Source: Chloroflexota bacterium (GTDB taxonomy: Bacteria; Chloroflexota; Anaerolineae; Promineifilales; Promineifilaceae). From it: a stretch of 19,662 bases of DNA. Both the position numbers and the translations under genes were made by a program. Where the stretch lies: positions 1-19,662 of the forward strand of contig JAAEOP010001285.1 of assembly GCA_024223125.1 (NCBI GenBank). The letters are read 5' to 3'. Shown piece after piece: positions 8,471-15,283 of this stretch (the first letter of the stretch is position 1; every line of letters starts with the position of its first letter). The notes under the pieces are model-generated. The model had not been told where the DNA came from and searched no databases. It saw only the letters and a list, made by a program, of their open reading frames with translations.

Positions 8471-8831
8471 TTACTTCTTGCGTTTTCGTTTTCTTGATTT
8501 TGACCTGCGCCTGGTTTTGGCCTGTTTCCGGGAGGTTGATACGCTTTCTACGGTTGATGTAGTGGGACTGACCGTTAACTGAGTACTTGCCGGTTGAAGG
8601 CCCCCTTCTTGTGGTTCGTTTTTAGATAGCAGGCTCGTTTCCGGGCGCTTTAGCAGAAAGTGTTGTTGAATTAGGCTTAAAGTATTACTGGCAATCCAGT
8701 ATAACGTTAGCGCAGATGGGACAACCAGCGAAAAATAACCAAACATCAAAAGCATAAACATCATCGCTGGCTATAGCTTGACTCAGCAGAAGAAGGCTCT
8801 GTTCAATTGAACTGATAAAAGTCTGCCACAT
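8471..8831 (-). pseudogene. yidC: yidC/Oxa1-family insertase remnant with internal deletion and frame change
   Basis: YidC inserts proteins into the cytoplasmic membrane. The frame from ATG 8831 begins MWQTFISSIEQSLLLL, like the first helix of short YidC proteins. After about 22 codons it loses similarity and stops at 8685. From 8764 a second frame, shifted by one base, encodes FGYFSLVVPSALTLYWIASN, the conserved last helix of YidC, followed by SLIQQHF and a very basic tail ending SRKRKRKK, like ribosome-binding YidC tails. The central 150 or so residues, including the hydrophilic groove, are missing. The 97-residue downstream frame has its own ATGs, so a single-helix peptide could still be made. 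The gene lies 19 bases after the stress-type gene at 8851. Confidence 0.78.
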
Positions 8832-8850
8832 ATCAAGTAATACCCGGACG

Positions 8851-9390
8851 CTAAAACATTACGGATTCTCTCTGCCAGAAACTGCCAAACCTGGATTGAA
8901 GAGCCTTGATTGCGGTACCATTTTCTTGGTGAAGCACGTCAATTACTTTTGATGCCAGTTTGCGATCTACTTGCGCAACCACCAGCGCGCCGCCTTGATG
9001 CATGCTCCAGATGTAGGGGCGAATGCTCCGGTCCAATTTCTCTGTGCCAAAAAACCGGCCCGCAAATGTTCCTAAGTCTGCGCCCATTGCTGTCAACAAA
9101 GCCAGGATAAATATCCAAAACGATAGCGAACTGTAACCGAGGAGATTGGTCCGGGCATATCCGCTCAGAGTCAAGCCGTATAGGTCAAAAATAACGACTC
9201 CCAAAAAGCCCCCCCCAACTCGCGTACTTTTCGACCAGATGATTTTTTGATTGCCGGCCAGAAACTTTTGAACAGTATCTTCATACACGAGCACGCTAAT
9301 TTTGTCTCTTGCCAGCCCGGCATTTTGTAGCGCATAAATTGTGTATTGCGCATCCTCATCTTTTGCAAACAGACCAATAACAGTTACCAT
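8851..9390 (-). CDS. Membrane-inserted general-stress-type protein (YflT/17M-like), copy 2
   Basis: 179 residues. The N terminus (MVTVIGLFAKDEDAQYTIYALQNAGLARDKISVLV) fits the start of the YflT / general stress protein 17M fold, with a beta strand, a helix that compares neighbouring residues, and a second strand. Two membrane helices (about 58-80 and 88-110) follow. The C-terminal half (IRPYIWSMHQGGALVVAQVD, then ASKVIDVLHQENGTAIKAL) matches the second half of the same fold, so membrane helices seem inserted into the middle of a soluble domain. It is a clear paralogue of the gene at 9414-9956, 23 bases upstream, with the same order throughout. Function is unknown; a stress-related membrane role is an inference from the fold. 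Confidence 0.82.
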   Translation of the reverse strand: MVTVIGLFAKDEDAQYTIYALQNAGLARDKISVLVYEDTVQKFLAGNQKIIWSKSTRVGGGFLGVVIFDLYGLTLSGYARTNLLGYSSLSFWIFILALLTAMGADLGTFAGRFFGTEKLDRSIRPYIWSMHQGGALVVAQVDRKLASKVIDVLHQENGTAIKALQSRFGSFWQRESVMF

Positions 9391-9413
9391 AATTAGCCTC
9401 TTTTACGTGTCAT

Positions 9414-9956
9414 TCACCCTTGTGCTTTATATTGTGACTGTCCGTTTCGGAAACTGTGCTGCAGTCTGGTTTCCAGTGTTTTTATGGCCGCGCCGTTCTG
9501 ATGGTGTAAAATATCAACAACAGTTGCTACCTGCTCGTTGTTGGTGTGGACGACTACCACTGCGCTCCCTTGATACACGTTCCAGGTGTAGGGACGAATG
9601 CTGTCATTCAGTCGTTCTACGTGCATATAGTAGGCAATTAACAGCCCCAACGCTGCGCCAATAGCAATGAACAGGATTAGCGTCTCCAGCTCAATCCAGA
9701 TGTTGTATACCATCAGGCCGCAGTCGCAAACCAGCCCGGCCAGGCTGTATAAAGCAAAAAATAGAATACTCAGCCCCAGCCCCCAGACCGCATATTTTGT
9801 CAATTCTTGTTTTTGGTGTCCGCTGAGCACGTCTCTTACCGCAGTTTCGGAGGTAAGCATGCTGATGCTGTCTATGGGTAGGTTCGCTTCTTGCAAACGC
9901 TGAATTGCACGCTGAACATCCCCGTTTTTAGAGAATAAACCGATCACTGTTTTCAT
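9414..9956 (-). CDS. Membrane-inserted general-stress-type protein (YflT/17M-like), copy 1
   Basis: 180 residues. Same architecture as its neighbour at 8851-9390: an MKTVIGLFSKNGDVQRAIQRL start, the LPIDSISML strand, two hydrophobic helices (about 56-82 and 90-112), and a C-terminal half with SIRPYTWNVYQGSAVVVVHT and VVDILHHQNGAAIKTLETR. The two copies align end to end with moderate identity, highest at the N-terminal strand, the RLNDSIRPY/KLDRSIRPY stretch and the final helix, so they arose by an old tandem duplication. It is the first gene of a run leading through the yidC remnant to the chloride channel. The upstream boundary is the 81-bp repeat array. Confidence 0.82.
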   Translation of the reverse strand: MKTVIGLFSKNGDVQRAIQRLQEANLPIDSISMLTSETAVRDVLSGHQKQELTKYAVWGLGLSILFFALYSLAGLVCDCGLMVYNIWIELETLILFIAIGAALGLLIAYYMHVERLNDSIRPYTWNVYQGSAVVVVHTNNEQVATVVDILHHQNGAAIKTLETRLQHSFRNGQSQYKAQG

Positions 9957-9980
9957 CGTTAACTTCCTTTCGTTAATTAA

Positions 9981-10223
9981 GCCCTAACCAGTGAAATTCT
10001 TGTACATTGAGCAAGAACTTGTGCAATGAAGCCTTTTTTGGTTCCGGCTTGTCCGGGTTAGGCCCTAACCAGTGAATTTCTTGTACATTGAGCAAGAACT
10101 TTGAAATGAATATCTTCTTTAGTTCCGGCTTGTCCGGGTTAGGCCCTAACCAGTGAATTTCTTGTTTTTTGGGCAAGAAAGTTGTAAACAAAACCTTCTT
10201 TAGTTCCGGGTCGTCCGGGTTAG
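9981..10223. repeat. Three tandem 81-bp direct repeats
   Basis: Units begin with GCCCTAACCAGTGAA at 9981, 10062 and 10143, spaced exactly 81 bases. The first two differ at a few positions and the third diverges most in its middle. Each ends with a TTCCGG(C/G)T(T/C)GTCCGGGTTAG block. 81 is a multiple of three: on the minus strand one frame stays open across all three units and repeats NVQEIHWLGPNPDKPE, ending with TAA at about 9973. The only start is a TTG near 10191 without a clear ribosome site, so I list it as a repeat and not a gene. Confidence 0.9.
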
Positions 10224-10290
10224 GGAATTCCGCTTAAAATTCGAGCCTTGCCCTTATGGTTTTGGGATCATTATTTTTCTAGAATTCCCT
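10222..10290. repeat. Inverted AGGGAATTC pair between repeat array and KdpB-like gene
   Basis: AGGGAATTC at 10222-10230 and GAATTCCCT at 10282-10290 form a perfect 9-bp inverted pair 51 bases apart. The right arm touches the stop codon of the KdpB-like gene. The loop is too long for an ordinary terminator and there is no T run. Meaning unknown. Confidence 0.5.
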
Positions 10291-12421
10291 AAACCAGCCC
10301 CAACCCAACTAAAACCAGATCAATGATCTTAATCCCGATAAAGGGGGCCATCACCCCGCCTAATCCAAAGACCAAGAGAAGATTACGCTGTGCCTGAGTT
10401 GTGCTTATTAGTCGATAGGGCAGACCACGCATAGCCAGCGGAACCAGCGCTATAATGCTTATGAGATTGAAGATAACTGTTGAAAGAATGGCACCGGCCG
10501 GCGAAGCAAGATGCATAAAGTTCAATGAAGTCAGGGCCGGATAGACGGCAACAAATATGACCGGAATGAGTGCTACATATTTGATTACATCACTGATCAG
10601 ACTGAAGGCGGCCAATGCCCGGTGTGTTATCCGCTGTTGCCGGCCTATTTCTATGAGGTCGACCAGCCCGGCAGGTTTGTGGTCCAGAGAAACAATGCTG
10701 GCCGTCTCGTGGGCCAGGTGAGCGCCGTTATTCATAGCCAAAGCCATGTCAGCTTCAAGCAGAACGGGGGCATCGTTGGCTTTGTGGCCGGCTATTGCTA
10801 CGCGTTGGCCATTTCTATGGCAGCGTTGAACCAGAGCTAAACGGCTCTTGGCAGTAGCCGGGGCCAGGAAGTCATCTATACCGGCTTCGGCGGTAAGGGC
10901 TGCTGCGGCAAGGGGGGTATCCTCAACAGCCATAATCGACTTTATACCCATTTGCCGCAACCGGATAAGACGTTCTTTAAGGTATTTGTTAACCAGGTAG
11001 TGGAGCCGAATAACGCCTATGGTCTGGCCGTTCAAGGCCAGGACTAGTGGAATGTCACCTTGCAGCGTAATTTGTCCAACCACCTTATTTAATTCCGGCG
11101 GAATGAGGTGACCATGCCGTTGCAGATAAATCATCATCGCCTCGGGTGCGCCTTTACGAATTTCCATACCGTTGAAATCAATACCACTCAGGCCGGTCTT
11201 GGCTTGGTAAGGCACTGCGCGGGCGCCGACAGGAACCTCAAGCGGTTTACCTTCAAGTTCCGCGTTGGGGCCAAGCTGTTTTTTAGCCAGGGTGATAATG
11301 CTTCCCCCTGCAGGGGTTTCATCGGCCAGTGAGGCCAGACGGGCCATTTTTGCCACCTGGTCACCGGGCGTTTTGTCAAGGGGAATAAATGCTGTGGCCC
11401 AGCGATAGCCGGGAACCAGCACATCCTTTTTGTCCAGAATCAGTACATCTACCTGCCCGGCCATTACTATTGCGTTTTGTTGGCGTAAAGGAATAAAGTT
11501 ATGTTGAAGCAAGCGGTCTTGTCCGGCCAGATCGATAACACTTAACACGCCGCCGGAAATTGTTGGACTAAGGGCAATCATTAATGCGATCAAAAAGGTG
11601 ATGGTCAAGAAGGTATTCTGATTACCTGCCTTGAACGCATAACCAGGATATAAGGTCCATATGACGATAGCCAACACAAATACAAGGAGTGAACCGATGA
11701 TAACAAGCTGCACGAAGGCTCCATGCGGCGGGCCTTGATGGTTGGCTTCTTTTACCAGATCGGCAATATGGTCCAGTATTCCCTCCCCGGGTTTGGCTCT
11801 AATTTTAATAACTAACCAATCGGCCAGAACGCGGGTATCGCCGGTGACGGCATTACAATCGTTACTGGCCGTCCGAATAATGGAAGTTTGCCGGCCGCTA
11901 AGGATACTTTCATCCACCGGGGCTGCGCCAGCCATAACTTCGCCGTCGGCCGGAATGATTTCGCCCGCTTCTACCAGAACTGTATCTCCACAACGCAGCT
12001 CTGCCACGGACAGGAGGGTATAATTATCTTTACACTTTGGGTCGTTTAGTTTTTTGACCTTAATTTCTTGATGCGTTTGGCGCAGCGCTTCGGCCCGTAT
12101 TTTACTATGCCCACTGGCCAGAGCTTGAGCAATGTTGACCACAAAGACAGTAAGCCATAGACAAATAGCCAGCACGCCAGTTATAACCGGGGGCTCATTG
12201 TTACTTCCCAGCAACATCCAGATGAAGAGGGCCGTGGTCAATATGGCAGATACAATAACCAGAAACATGGCCGCATTATGCATCTGCCTTGTAGGATCTA
12301 GCTTGATAACGGCTTCGATTATGGCCCGGCAGTACAGATTATGTTTCACATTGAAAGATGCATATCTCTGCCGGAGCATAGTCTTTAGCCGTGGGGTAGT
12401 GGTTTTAACTTGGGTTGTCAT
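10289..12421 (-). CDS. KdpB-like P-type ATPase homologue with degraded catalytic motifs (putative pseudoenzyme)
   Basis: 710 residues, end to end similar to KdpB, the ATPase subunit of the KdpFABC potassium pump. Shared landmarks are PADGEV, DESILSG, VTGDTRVLADWLV, SPTISGGVLS in helix 4, LASLADETP, IRKGAPEA, MGIKSIM, SDVIKYV in helix 5 (Asp611, Lys614) and PFIGIKIIDL at the end. Catalytic motifs are altered: TGES is SGRQ (175-178), DKTGTIT is DKKDVLV (330-336, Asp330 kept), TGDN is VEDT (499-502) and GDGTNDAP is GHKANDAP (545-552). Such changes should abolish the normal phosphorylation cycle, yet the frame is intact over 2.1 kb. Two copies of the TCTTGAC promoter element lie upstream. No kdpF, kdpA or kdpC is adjacent. 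Likely a regulatory or structural pseudoenzyme; the role is unknown. Confidence 0.9.
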   Translation of the reverse strand: MTTQVKTTTPRLKTMLRQRYASFNVKHNLYCRAIIEAVIKLDPTRQMHNAAMFLVIVSAILTTALFIWMLLGSNNEPPVITGVLAICLWLTVFVVNIAQALASGHSKIRAEALRQTHQEIKVKKLNDPKCKDNYTLLSVAELRCGDTVLVEAGEIIPADGEVMAGAAPVDESILSGRQTSIIRTASNDCNAVTGDTRVLADWLVIKIRAKPGEGILDHIADLVKEANHQGPPHGAFVQLVIIGSLLVFVLAIVIWTLYPGYAFKAGNQNTFLTITFLIALMIALSPTISGGVLSVIDLAGQDRLLQHNFIPLRQQNAIVMAGQVDVLILDKKDVLVPGYRWATAFIPLDKTPGDQVAKMARLASLADETPAGGSIITLAKKQLGPNAELEGKPLEVPVGARAVPYQAKTGLSGIDFNGMEIRKGAPEAMMIYLQRHGHLIPPELNKVVGQITLQGDIPLVLALNGQTIGVIRLHYLVNKYLKERLIRLRQMGIKSIMAVEDTPLAAAALTAEAGIDDFLAPATAKSRLALVQRCHRNGQRVAIAGHKANDAPVLLEADMALAMNNGAHLAHETASIVSLDHKPAGLVDLIEIGRQQRITHRALAAFSLISDVIKYVALIPVIFVAVYPALTSLNFMHLASPAGAILSTVIFNLISIIALVPLAMRGLPYRLISTTQAQRNLLLVFGLGGVMAPFIGIKIIDLVLVGLGLV

Positions 12422-12468
12422 AGTTTCTTTTTGGTCACAGCCATTTTATTAGTCGGGCAACTAATTTG

Positions 12469-12535
12469 AGTATAACCAAAAAGGGGACAATGGTGGGTCA
12501 AGAAAATAGCGGAAAGGGTCAAGAAAGTATCAAGA
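12469..12535 (-). promoter_or_regulatory. TCTTGAC-box promoter element, copy 1 (KdpB-like gene, proximal)
   Basis: Reading leftwards: box TCTTGAT (12535-12529), box TCTTGAC 11 bases on (12524-12518), box TCTTGAC another 21 on (12503-12497), then ATTGTCCCC and a T run, and TATACT at 12474-12469. The -10-like hexamer starts 28 bases after the third box and about 48 bases before the ATG at 12421. Identical spacing recurs in three other copies. Confidence 0.82.
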
Positions 12536-12556
12536 TATGAATTAGTTTAGAAGGTA

Positions 12557-12623
12557 AGTATATCCAAAAAAAGGACAATTATGGGTCAAGAAAAGGAAAG
12601 AAGATGTCAAGAAAACATCACGA
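12557..12623 (-). promoter_or_regulatory. TCTTGAC-box promoter element, copy 2 (KdpB-like gene, distal)
   Basis: Boxes are TCGTGAT (12623-12617, weakest), TCTTGAC (12612-12606) and TCTTGAC (12591-12585), then ATTGTCC, a T run and TATACT (12562-12557). Spacings of 11, 21 and 28 match copy 1 exactly. The copy lies 88 bases upstream of copy 1, so the KdpB-like gene has two such elements in series. Confidence 0.78.
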
Positions 12624-12671
12624 AATATGTTTTTGATTAAACTTGATTTGGAATATAAATTGCTTTCCCAT

Positions 12672-13049
12672 TCATTTGAAAACCTTCCGGCTCTCACATT
12701 CCCATAACTGGATTAATAATTCGGATTTACTGAGACAGCCATCAATAGGCACATGACGATTTCGAGCCTTAGCTTCTACCTTCTCAGCGTCTTGGATAGA
12801 CATGAATAGGATGTGCGCCTCCGTCCGCCGTTGATATACAGCCTGGGCAAAATCGAGGCTATTCATCCCTGGTGAATCGCTATCAGCGATGATGAGGTCA
12901 CATGGATGTACATCAAGTTGATGTAATGCTTCGACTCCATTGCAAGCTGTGAAGACCTGGCTATTTGGTGCAAACTGTGTAAAGTTGTGTTCATATAAAC
13001 GGAGAAAAGCCTTGTTGTTATCAACTATTAAGATGTGCTTCTCAATCAT
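12672..13049 (-). CDS. Receiver-only response regulator, partly degenerate
   Basis: 125 residues, one CheY-like receiver domain and no output domain. Phospho-acceptor Asp56 (IADSDSPG), Ser84 (FMSIQD) and Lys108 (CLSKS) are kept. The acidic pair that binds magnesium is D10-N11 instead of two acids, and the proline after the conserved lysine is Ser109. It resembles the canonical receiver at 13649-14026, including an EAKARN...DGCLSK segment matching EARHRN...DGYLQK there, so the two are paralogues. ATG 13049 has GGAG 7 bases upstream. A TCTTGAC-box element lies just before it. Phosphorylation may be weakened; the protein may act as a phosphate sink or a protein-binding module. Confidence 0.88.
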   Translation of the reverse strand: MIEKHILIVDNNKAFLRLYEHNFTQFAPNSQVFTACNGVEALHQLDVHPCDLIIADSDSPGMNSLDFAQAVYQRRTEAHILFMSIQDAEKVEAKARNRHVPIDGCLSKSELLIQLWECESRKVFK

Positions 13050-13070
13050 AGTTCAACTCCATATAGAAAC

Positions 13071-13137
13071 ATTGGATTCAAAAAGGGGACAATCGTAGGT
13101 CAAGAAAATGGCTTGACAGGTCAAGAATCTGTCAAGA
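13071..13137 (-). promoter_or_regulatory. TCTTGAC-box promoter element, copy 3 (receiver gene)
   Basis: Boxes TCTTGAC at 13137-13131, 13126-13120 and 13105-13099 keep offsets 0, +11 and +32, followed by ATTGTCCCC and a T run. At the position of the -10 hexamer it has TCCAAT (13076-13071), a poor match to TATACT. The first box overlaps the stop codon region of the UspA-family gene. The receiver gene starts 22 bases downstream. Confidence 0.75.
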
Positions 13138-13623
13138 AATGAGTTGCGAAGGTACCGTACTTAAATCCTTATATGAGCCATCTTTCATCTTGGGGACATT
13201 GATTAAAAAAACGGGACAAGGGGCATGTTGCAAGACCTCGTCGGCCACATGGTCCGCAAGCCAGCGGTCGAGGCCAGAGCGACTATGTTTGGTCATTACA
13301 ATTAGGCTGACTGCTTCTTGAGAGGCTATCTCAATAATTGCATCTGCAATGGGGCGACCCTCTAAGACTACGGTACGCGCCGGAGCGCGCAGTTTGTCCT
13401 GTACACTTCTCAGATACATGCTGGCAATATTTTTATTATGGAGGAGTCGCGGGCCATAAAATGCCATTGCTCTCTCAACAAATTGAGACACAACCAGCAT
13501 GGGTTGTAAACTCTGGACCAGTAATAACTCGGCGTCATACTTCAGCGCCAAGCTTTCAGCATAAGGCAAAGCACTTTTGGCAAATTCGGAGCCGTCCAGC
13601 GGCACTAATATTTTCTTAATCAT
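13132..13623 (-). CDS. UspA-family universal stress protein lacking the ATP-binding glycines
   Basis: 163 residues from ATG 13623. The ATG at 13629 is rejected because AAGGAG touches it, while the second ATG has the ideal spacing of 6. The fold is a typical single-domain Usp: IKKILVPLDGSEFAKSALPYA at the start (Asp10 kept), a VSLIVMTKHSRSG strand-loop, and APCPVFLINVP at the end. ATP-binding Usp proteins carry G-2x-G-9x-G(S/T) here; this one has T111-2x-S114-9x-D124-H125, so every glycine is replaced. It is therefore probably a non-ATP-binding Usp. It sits in a run with two receiver proteins and beside a KdpD-type kinase that lacks its own Usp domain. Confidence 0.92.
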   Translation of the reverse strand: MIKKILVPLDGSEFAKSALPYAESLALKYDAELLLVQSLQPMLVVSQFVERAMAFYGPRLLHNKNIASMYLRSVQDKLRAPARTVVLEGRPIADAIIEIASQEAVSLIVMTKHSRSGLDRWLADHVADEVLQHAPCPVFLINVPKMKDGSYKDLSTVPSQLIS

Positions 13624-13648
13624 GGGCATCTCCTTCTCTATTACGATA

Positions 13649-14026
13649 TTACGATAGTTTTTGTGTCTCTAAATGCTTGACAACTTCCCGTACTTGCGTC
13701 GACGTGAATGGCTTCTGCAAATAACCATCGAGGTCTAAATTCCGGTGCCGGGCCTCGGTTCGCATTTCGATGATGTCTTGAGCAGACATCAACACGATGC
13801 GCATATCCGGCAATATCGGGCGTACTTTTTGAGCCAGTTCTATACCTGTCATACCCGGCATGTTGTAATCGGTAAGCATAAGGTCAAAAGGTTGCCGGTA
13901 TAGGGCGGCTAAGGCAGCAATACCATCCGTGACCGAAACAACTTGGTAATCCGGCTCTACCTTCTTTATGCTGGTTTCCAGAGCCAGGCGTATATTTTCG
14001 TTATCTTCCGCGATTAAGATCCGCAT
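13649..14026 (-). CDS. Receiver-only response regulator (CheY-like), canonical active site
   Basis: 125 residues, a single receiver domain. Catalytic residues are all present: acidic pair Glu7-Asp8 (IAEDNE), phospho-acceptor Asp53 (LTDYNMPGM), Ser81 (LMSAQD) and Lys105-Pro106 (YLQKP). No DNA-binding or enzymatic output domain follows, so it should act by protein contacts or as a phosphorelay step. The gene lies 25 bases before the UspA-family gene and 56 bases after the small gene at 14083, so the three probably form one transcript started at the TCTTGAC-box element near 14473. Its cognate kinase is not certain; the only kinase in the window is the KdpD-type one. Confidence 0.92.
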   Translation of the reverse strand: MRILIAEDNENIRLALETSIKKVEPDYQVVSVTDGIAALAALYRQPFDLMLTDYNMPGMTGIELAQKVRPILPDMRIVLMSAQDIIEMRTEARHRNLDLDGYLQKPFTSTQVREVVKHLETQKLS

Positions 14027-14082
14027 GCTGCCAACTCAAAACTATTCAAAAAACTGATTGACATCTTTCTAACGAAAAGGGC

Positions 14083-14403
14083 CTAACTATGCCTTATTTC
14101 CTCCAAAAGCTTTTGGCGAGCTAAGGGCTGTTCAAACACCTTAACCAAATACTCAAGCGAACGTCTAATATCCGGTTCATTCGTTAATTCCCAACCGAAG
14201 TCCTCATCAATTAGCAGTCCGACTTGTTGGAGGTCTACTTTGATTTTTTCCAAAAGGGATATATCACCCAAAAATAACTGCTCAGCAAGTTTTTGACTCG
14301 TTCCCTTACTCTCTGGATGCTGAGCCAGAAAAAGCAAAACGTATAGTTTTTGGAAGGAGTCAATGTGTCTGCGGTGGATGAACCTTGTAACTGTCTCGTT
14401 CAT
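14083..14403 (-). CDS. Small helical protein of unknown function, possible winged-helix fold
   Basis: 106 residues from ATG 14403 (MNETVTRFIHRRHIDSF); an in-frame TTG at 14442 is less likely because an AGGCAG site fits the ATG. I do not recognise a family. The middle reads like a helix-turn-helix: FQKLYVLLFLAQHP, a short linker, TSQKLAEQLFLGDISLLEKIKVDLQQVGLL, then a beta-like DEDFGWELT stretch and a C-terminal helix. That order (helix, helix, recognition helix, wing) is common in small transcription factors and some adaptor proteins. It is the first gene after a TCTTGAC-box promoter and precedes a receiver and a Usp gene, so it belongs to the same signalling group. A DNA-binding role is a guess. 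Confidence 0.7.
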   Translation of the reverse strand: MNETVTRFIHRRHIDSFQKLYVLLFLAQHPESKGTSQKLAEQLFLGDISLLEKIKVDLQQVGLLIDEDFGWELTNEPDIRRSLEYLVKVFEQPLARQKLLEEIRHS

Positions 14404-14472
14404 CGATTGCTGCCTGTCATTAAACTCAACCACACCAAACAAAAAAGATAAAAGATTGTTTCAAGTAATTCA

Positions 14473-14539
14473 AGTATATTCAAAAAAGGGACAAGCGTGG
14501 GTCAAGAAAATGGGGAAAAAGGTCAAGATTATATCAAGA
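14473..14539 (-). promoter_or_regulatory. TCTTGAC-box promoter element, copy 4 (small protein-receiver-Usp genes)
   Basis: Boxes are TCTTGAT (14539-14533), TCTTGAC (14528-14522) and TCTTGAC (14507-14501), then CTTGTCCC, a T run and TATACT (14478-14473). Spacings 11, 21 and 28 are the same as in copies 1 and 2. It lies between the KdpE-type regulator gene (stop at 14591) and the gene starting at 14403. Confidence 0.82.
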
Positions 14540-14590
14540 ATTGAGGGGCAAAAAGCGGTGATGCTAAAAAGGAAATATTGAGGAGAACAG

Positions 14591-15283
14591 TTAAATCTCG
14601 GTGCGGAGCCGATAACCTACGCCCGGTTCGGTCAGGATGTGAATAGGGCGGGCCGGGTCAGGTTCAATTTTGCGACGCAGGTTGCTTATATTGACCCGTA
14701 GCAGGTGCAAGTCATTGCCATAGCCAATACCCCACACCTGGCGTAAAATTTGTTGGTGGGTTAGTACTTTTCCGGCATGCGTAACCATCAGTTTGAGAAG
14801 GTCGTATTCGGTGGGGGTTAGTTGGATAGCCTCGTCGCTGATCTGTACGAGGCGTCGTGTCAGGTCTATGGTTAACTCGCCGGAGGTAAAAACAGGCTCG
14901 TCTGAGGATTGATTGGTGTGCCGCAAGGCCACTCTTAGCCGGGCCATCAATTCGCCCACCCCAAATGGTTTGGTCAGATAATCATCTGCCCCGGCATCCA
15001 GGGCCGCGATTTTATCGGTTTCCTGCTCCTGTACCGATAAAATAATAATAGGAGTTTGCGTCCACTCCCGGAGTCGCTGAGTTACCTCAAACCCGTCTAT
15101 GTCGGGCAAACCCAGGTCAAGAATAATCAGGTCAGGCCGGTGGGTGACAACAGCAACTATACCCTCTTGGCCGTTGGCTGCCTCAAAAATTGTATAGCCG
15201 TGGGCTACAAGAGAGGCTCGTAAAAAACGGCGGATGGCCCGTTCATCATCAATAACCAATACCCGTGGACCAGCTTCGCTCAT
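14591..15283 (-). CDS. kdpE: KdpE-type response regulator, OmpR/PhoB family
   Basis: 230 residues from ATG 15283 (MSEAGPRVLVIDDE); this start overlaps the kinase stop as ATGA, which suggests translational coupling. The receiver domain (about 7-120) has Asp12-Asp13, phospho-acceptor Asp56 (ILDLGLPDIDG), Ser83 and Lys105-Pro106. The C-terminal domain (about 130-230) is an OmpR-type winged helix: LTPTEYDLLKLMVTHAGKVL, HQQILRQVWG, VNISNLRRKIEPD and GVGYRL. KdpE normally activates kdpFABC when phosphorylated by KdpD. OmpR-family regulators bind direct repeats about 11 bases apart, as in the TCTTGAC boxes beginning 52 bases downstream, so it is the best candidate for their regulator. The true targets are not shown. 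Confidence 0.92.
   Translation of the reverse strand: MSEAGPRVLVIDDERAIRRFLRASLVAHGYTIFEAANGQEGIVAVVTHRPDLIILDLGLPDIDGFEVTQRLREWTQTPIIILSVQEQETDKIAALDAGADDYLTKPFGVGELMARLRVALRHTNQSSDEPVFTSGELTIDLTRRLVQISDEAIQLTPTEYDLLKLMVTHAGKVLTHQQILRQVWGIGYGNDLHLLRVNISNLRRKIEPDPARPIHILTEPGVGYRLRTEI

Noticed and set aside
9973..10191. A 72-residue repeat-encoding frame as a real gene
   Set aside because: It needs a TTG start with no ribosome site and lies wholly in the 81-bp repeats. Kept as a repeat with the open frame noted.
10222..10290. Terminator for the KdpB-like gene
   Set aside because: The 9-bp arms are 51 bases apart and no T run follows, so it does not fit an intrinsic terminator.
11599..11620. 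A further TCTTGAC box inside the KdpB-like gene (also a single one near 15116)
   Set aside because: Single boxes without the 11/21/28 spacing, within coding sequence; expected by chance.
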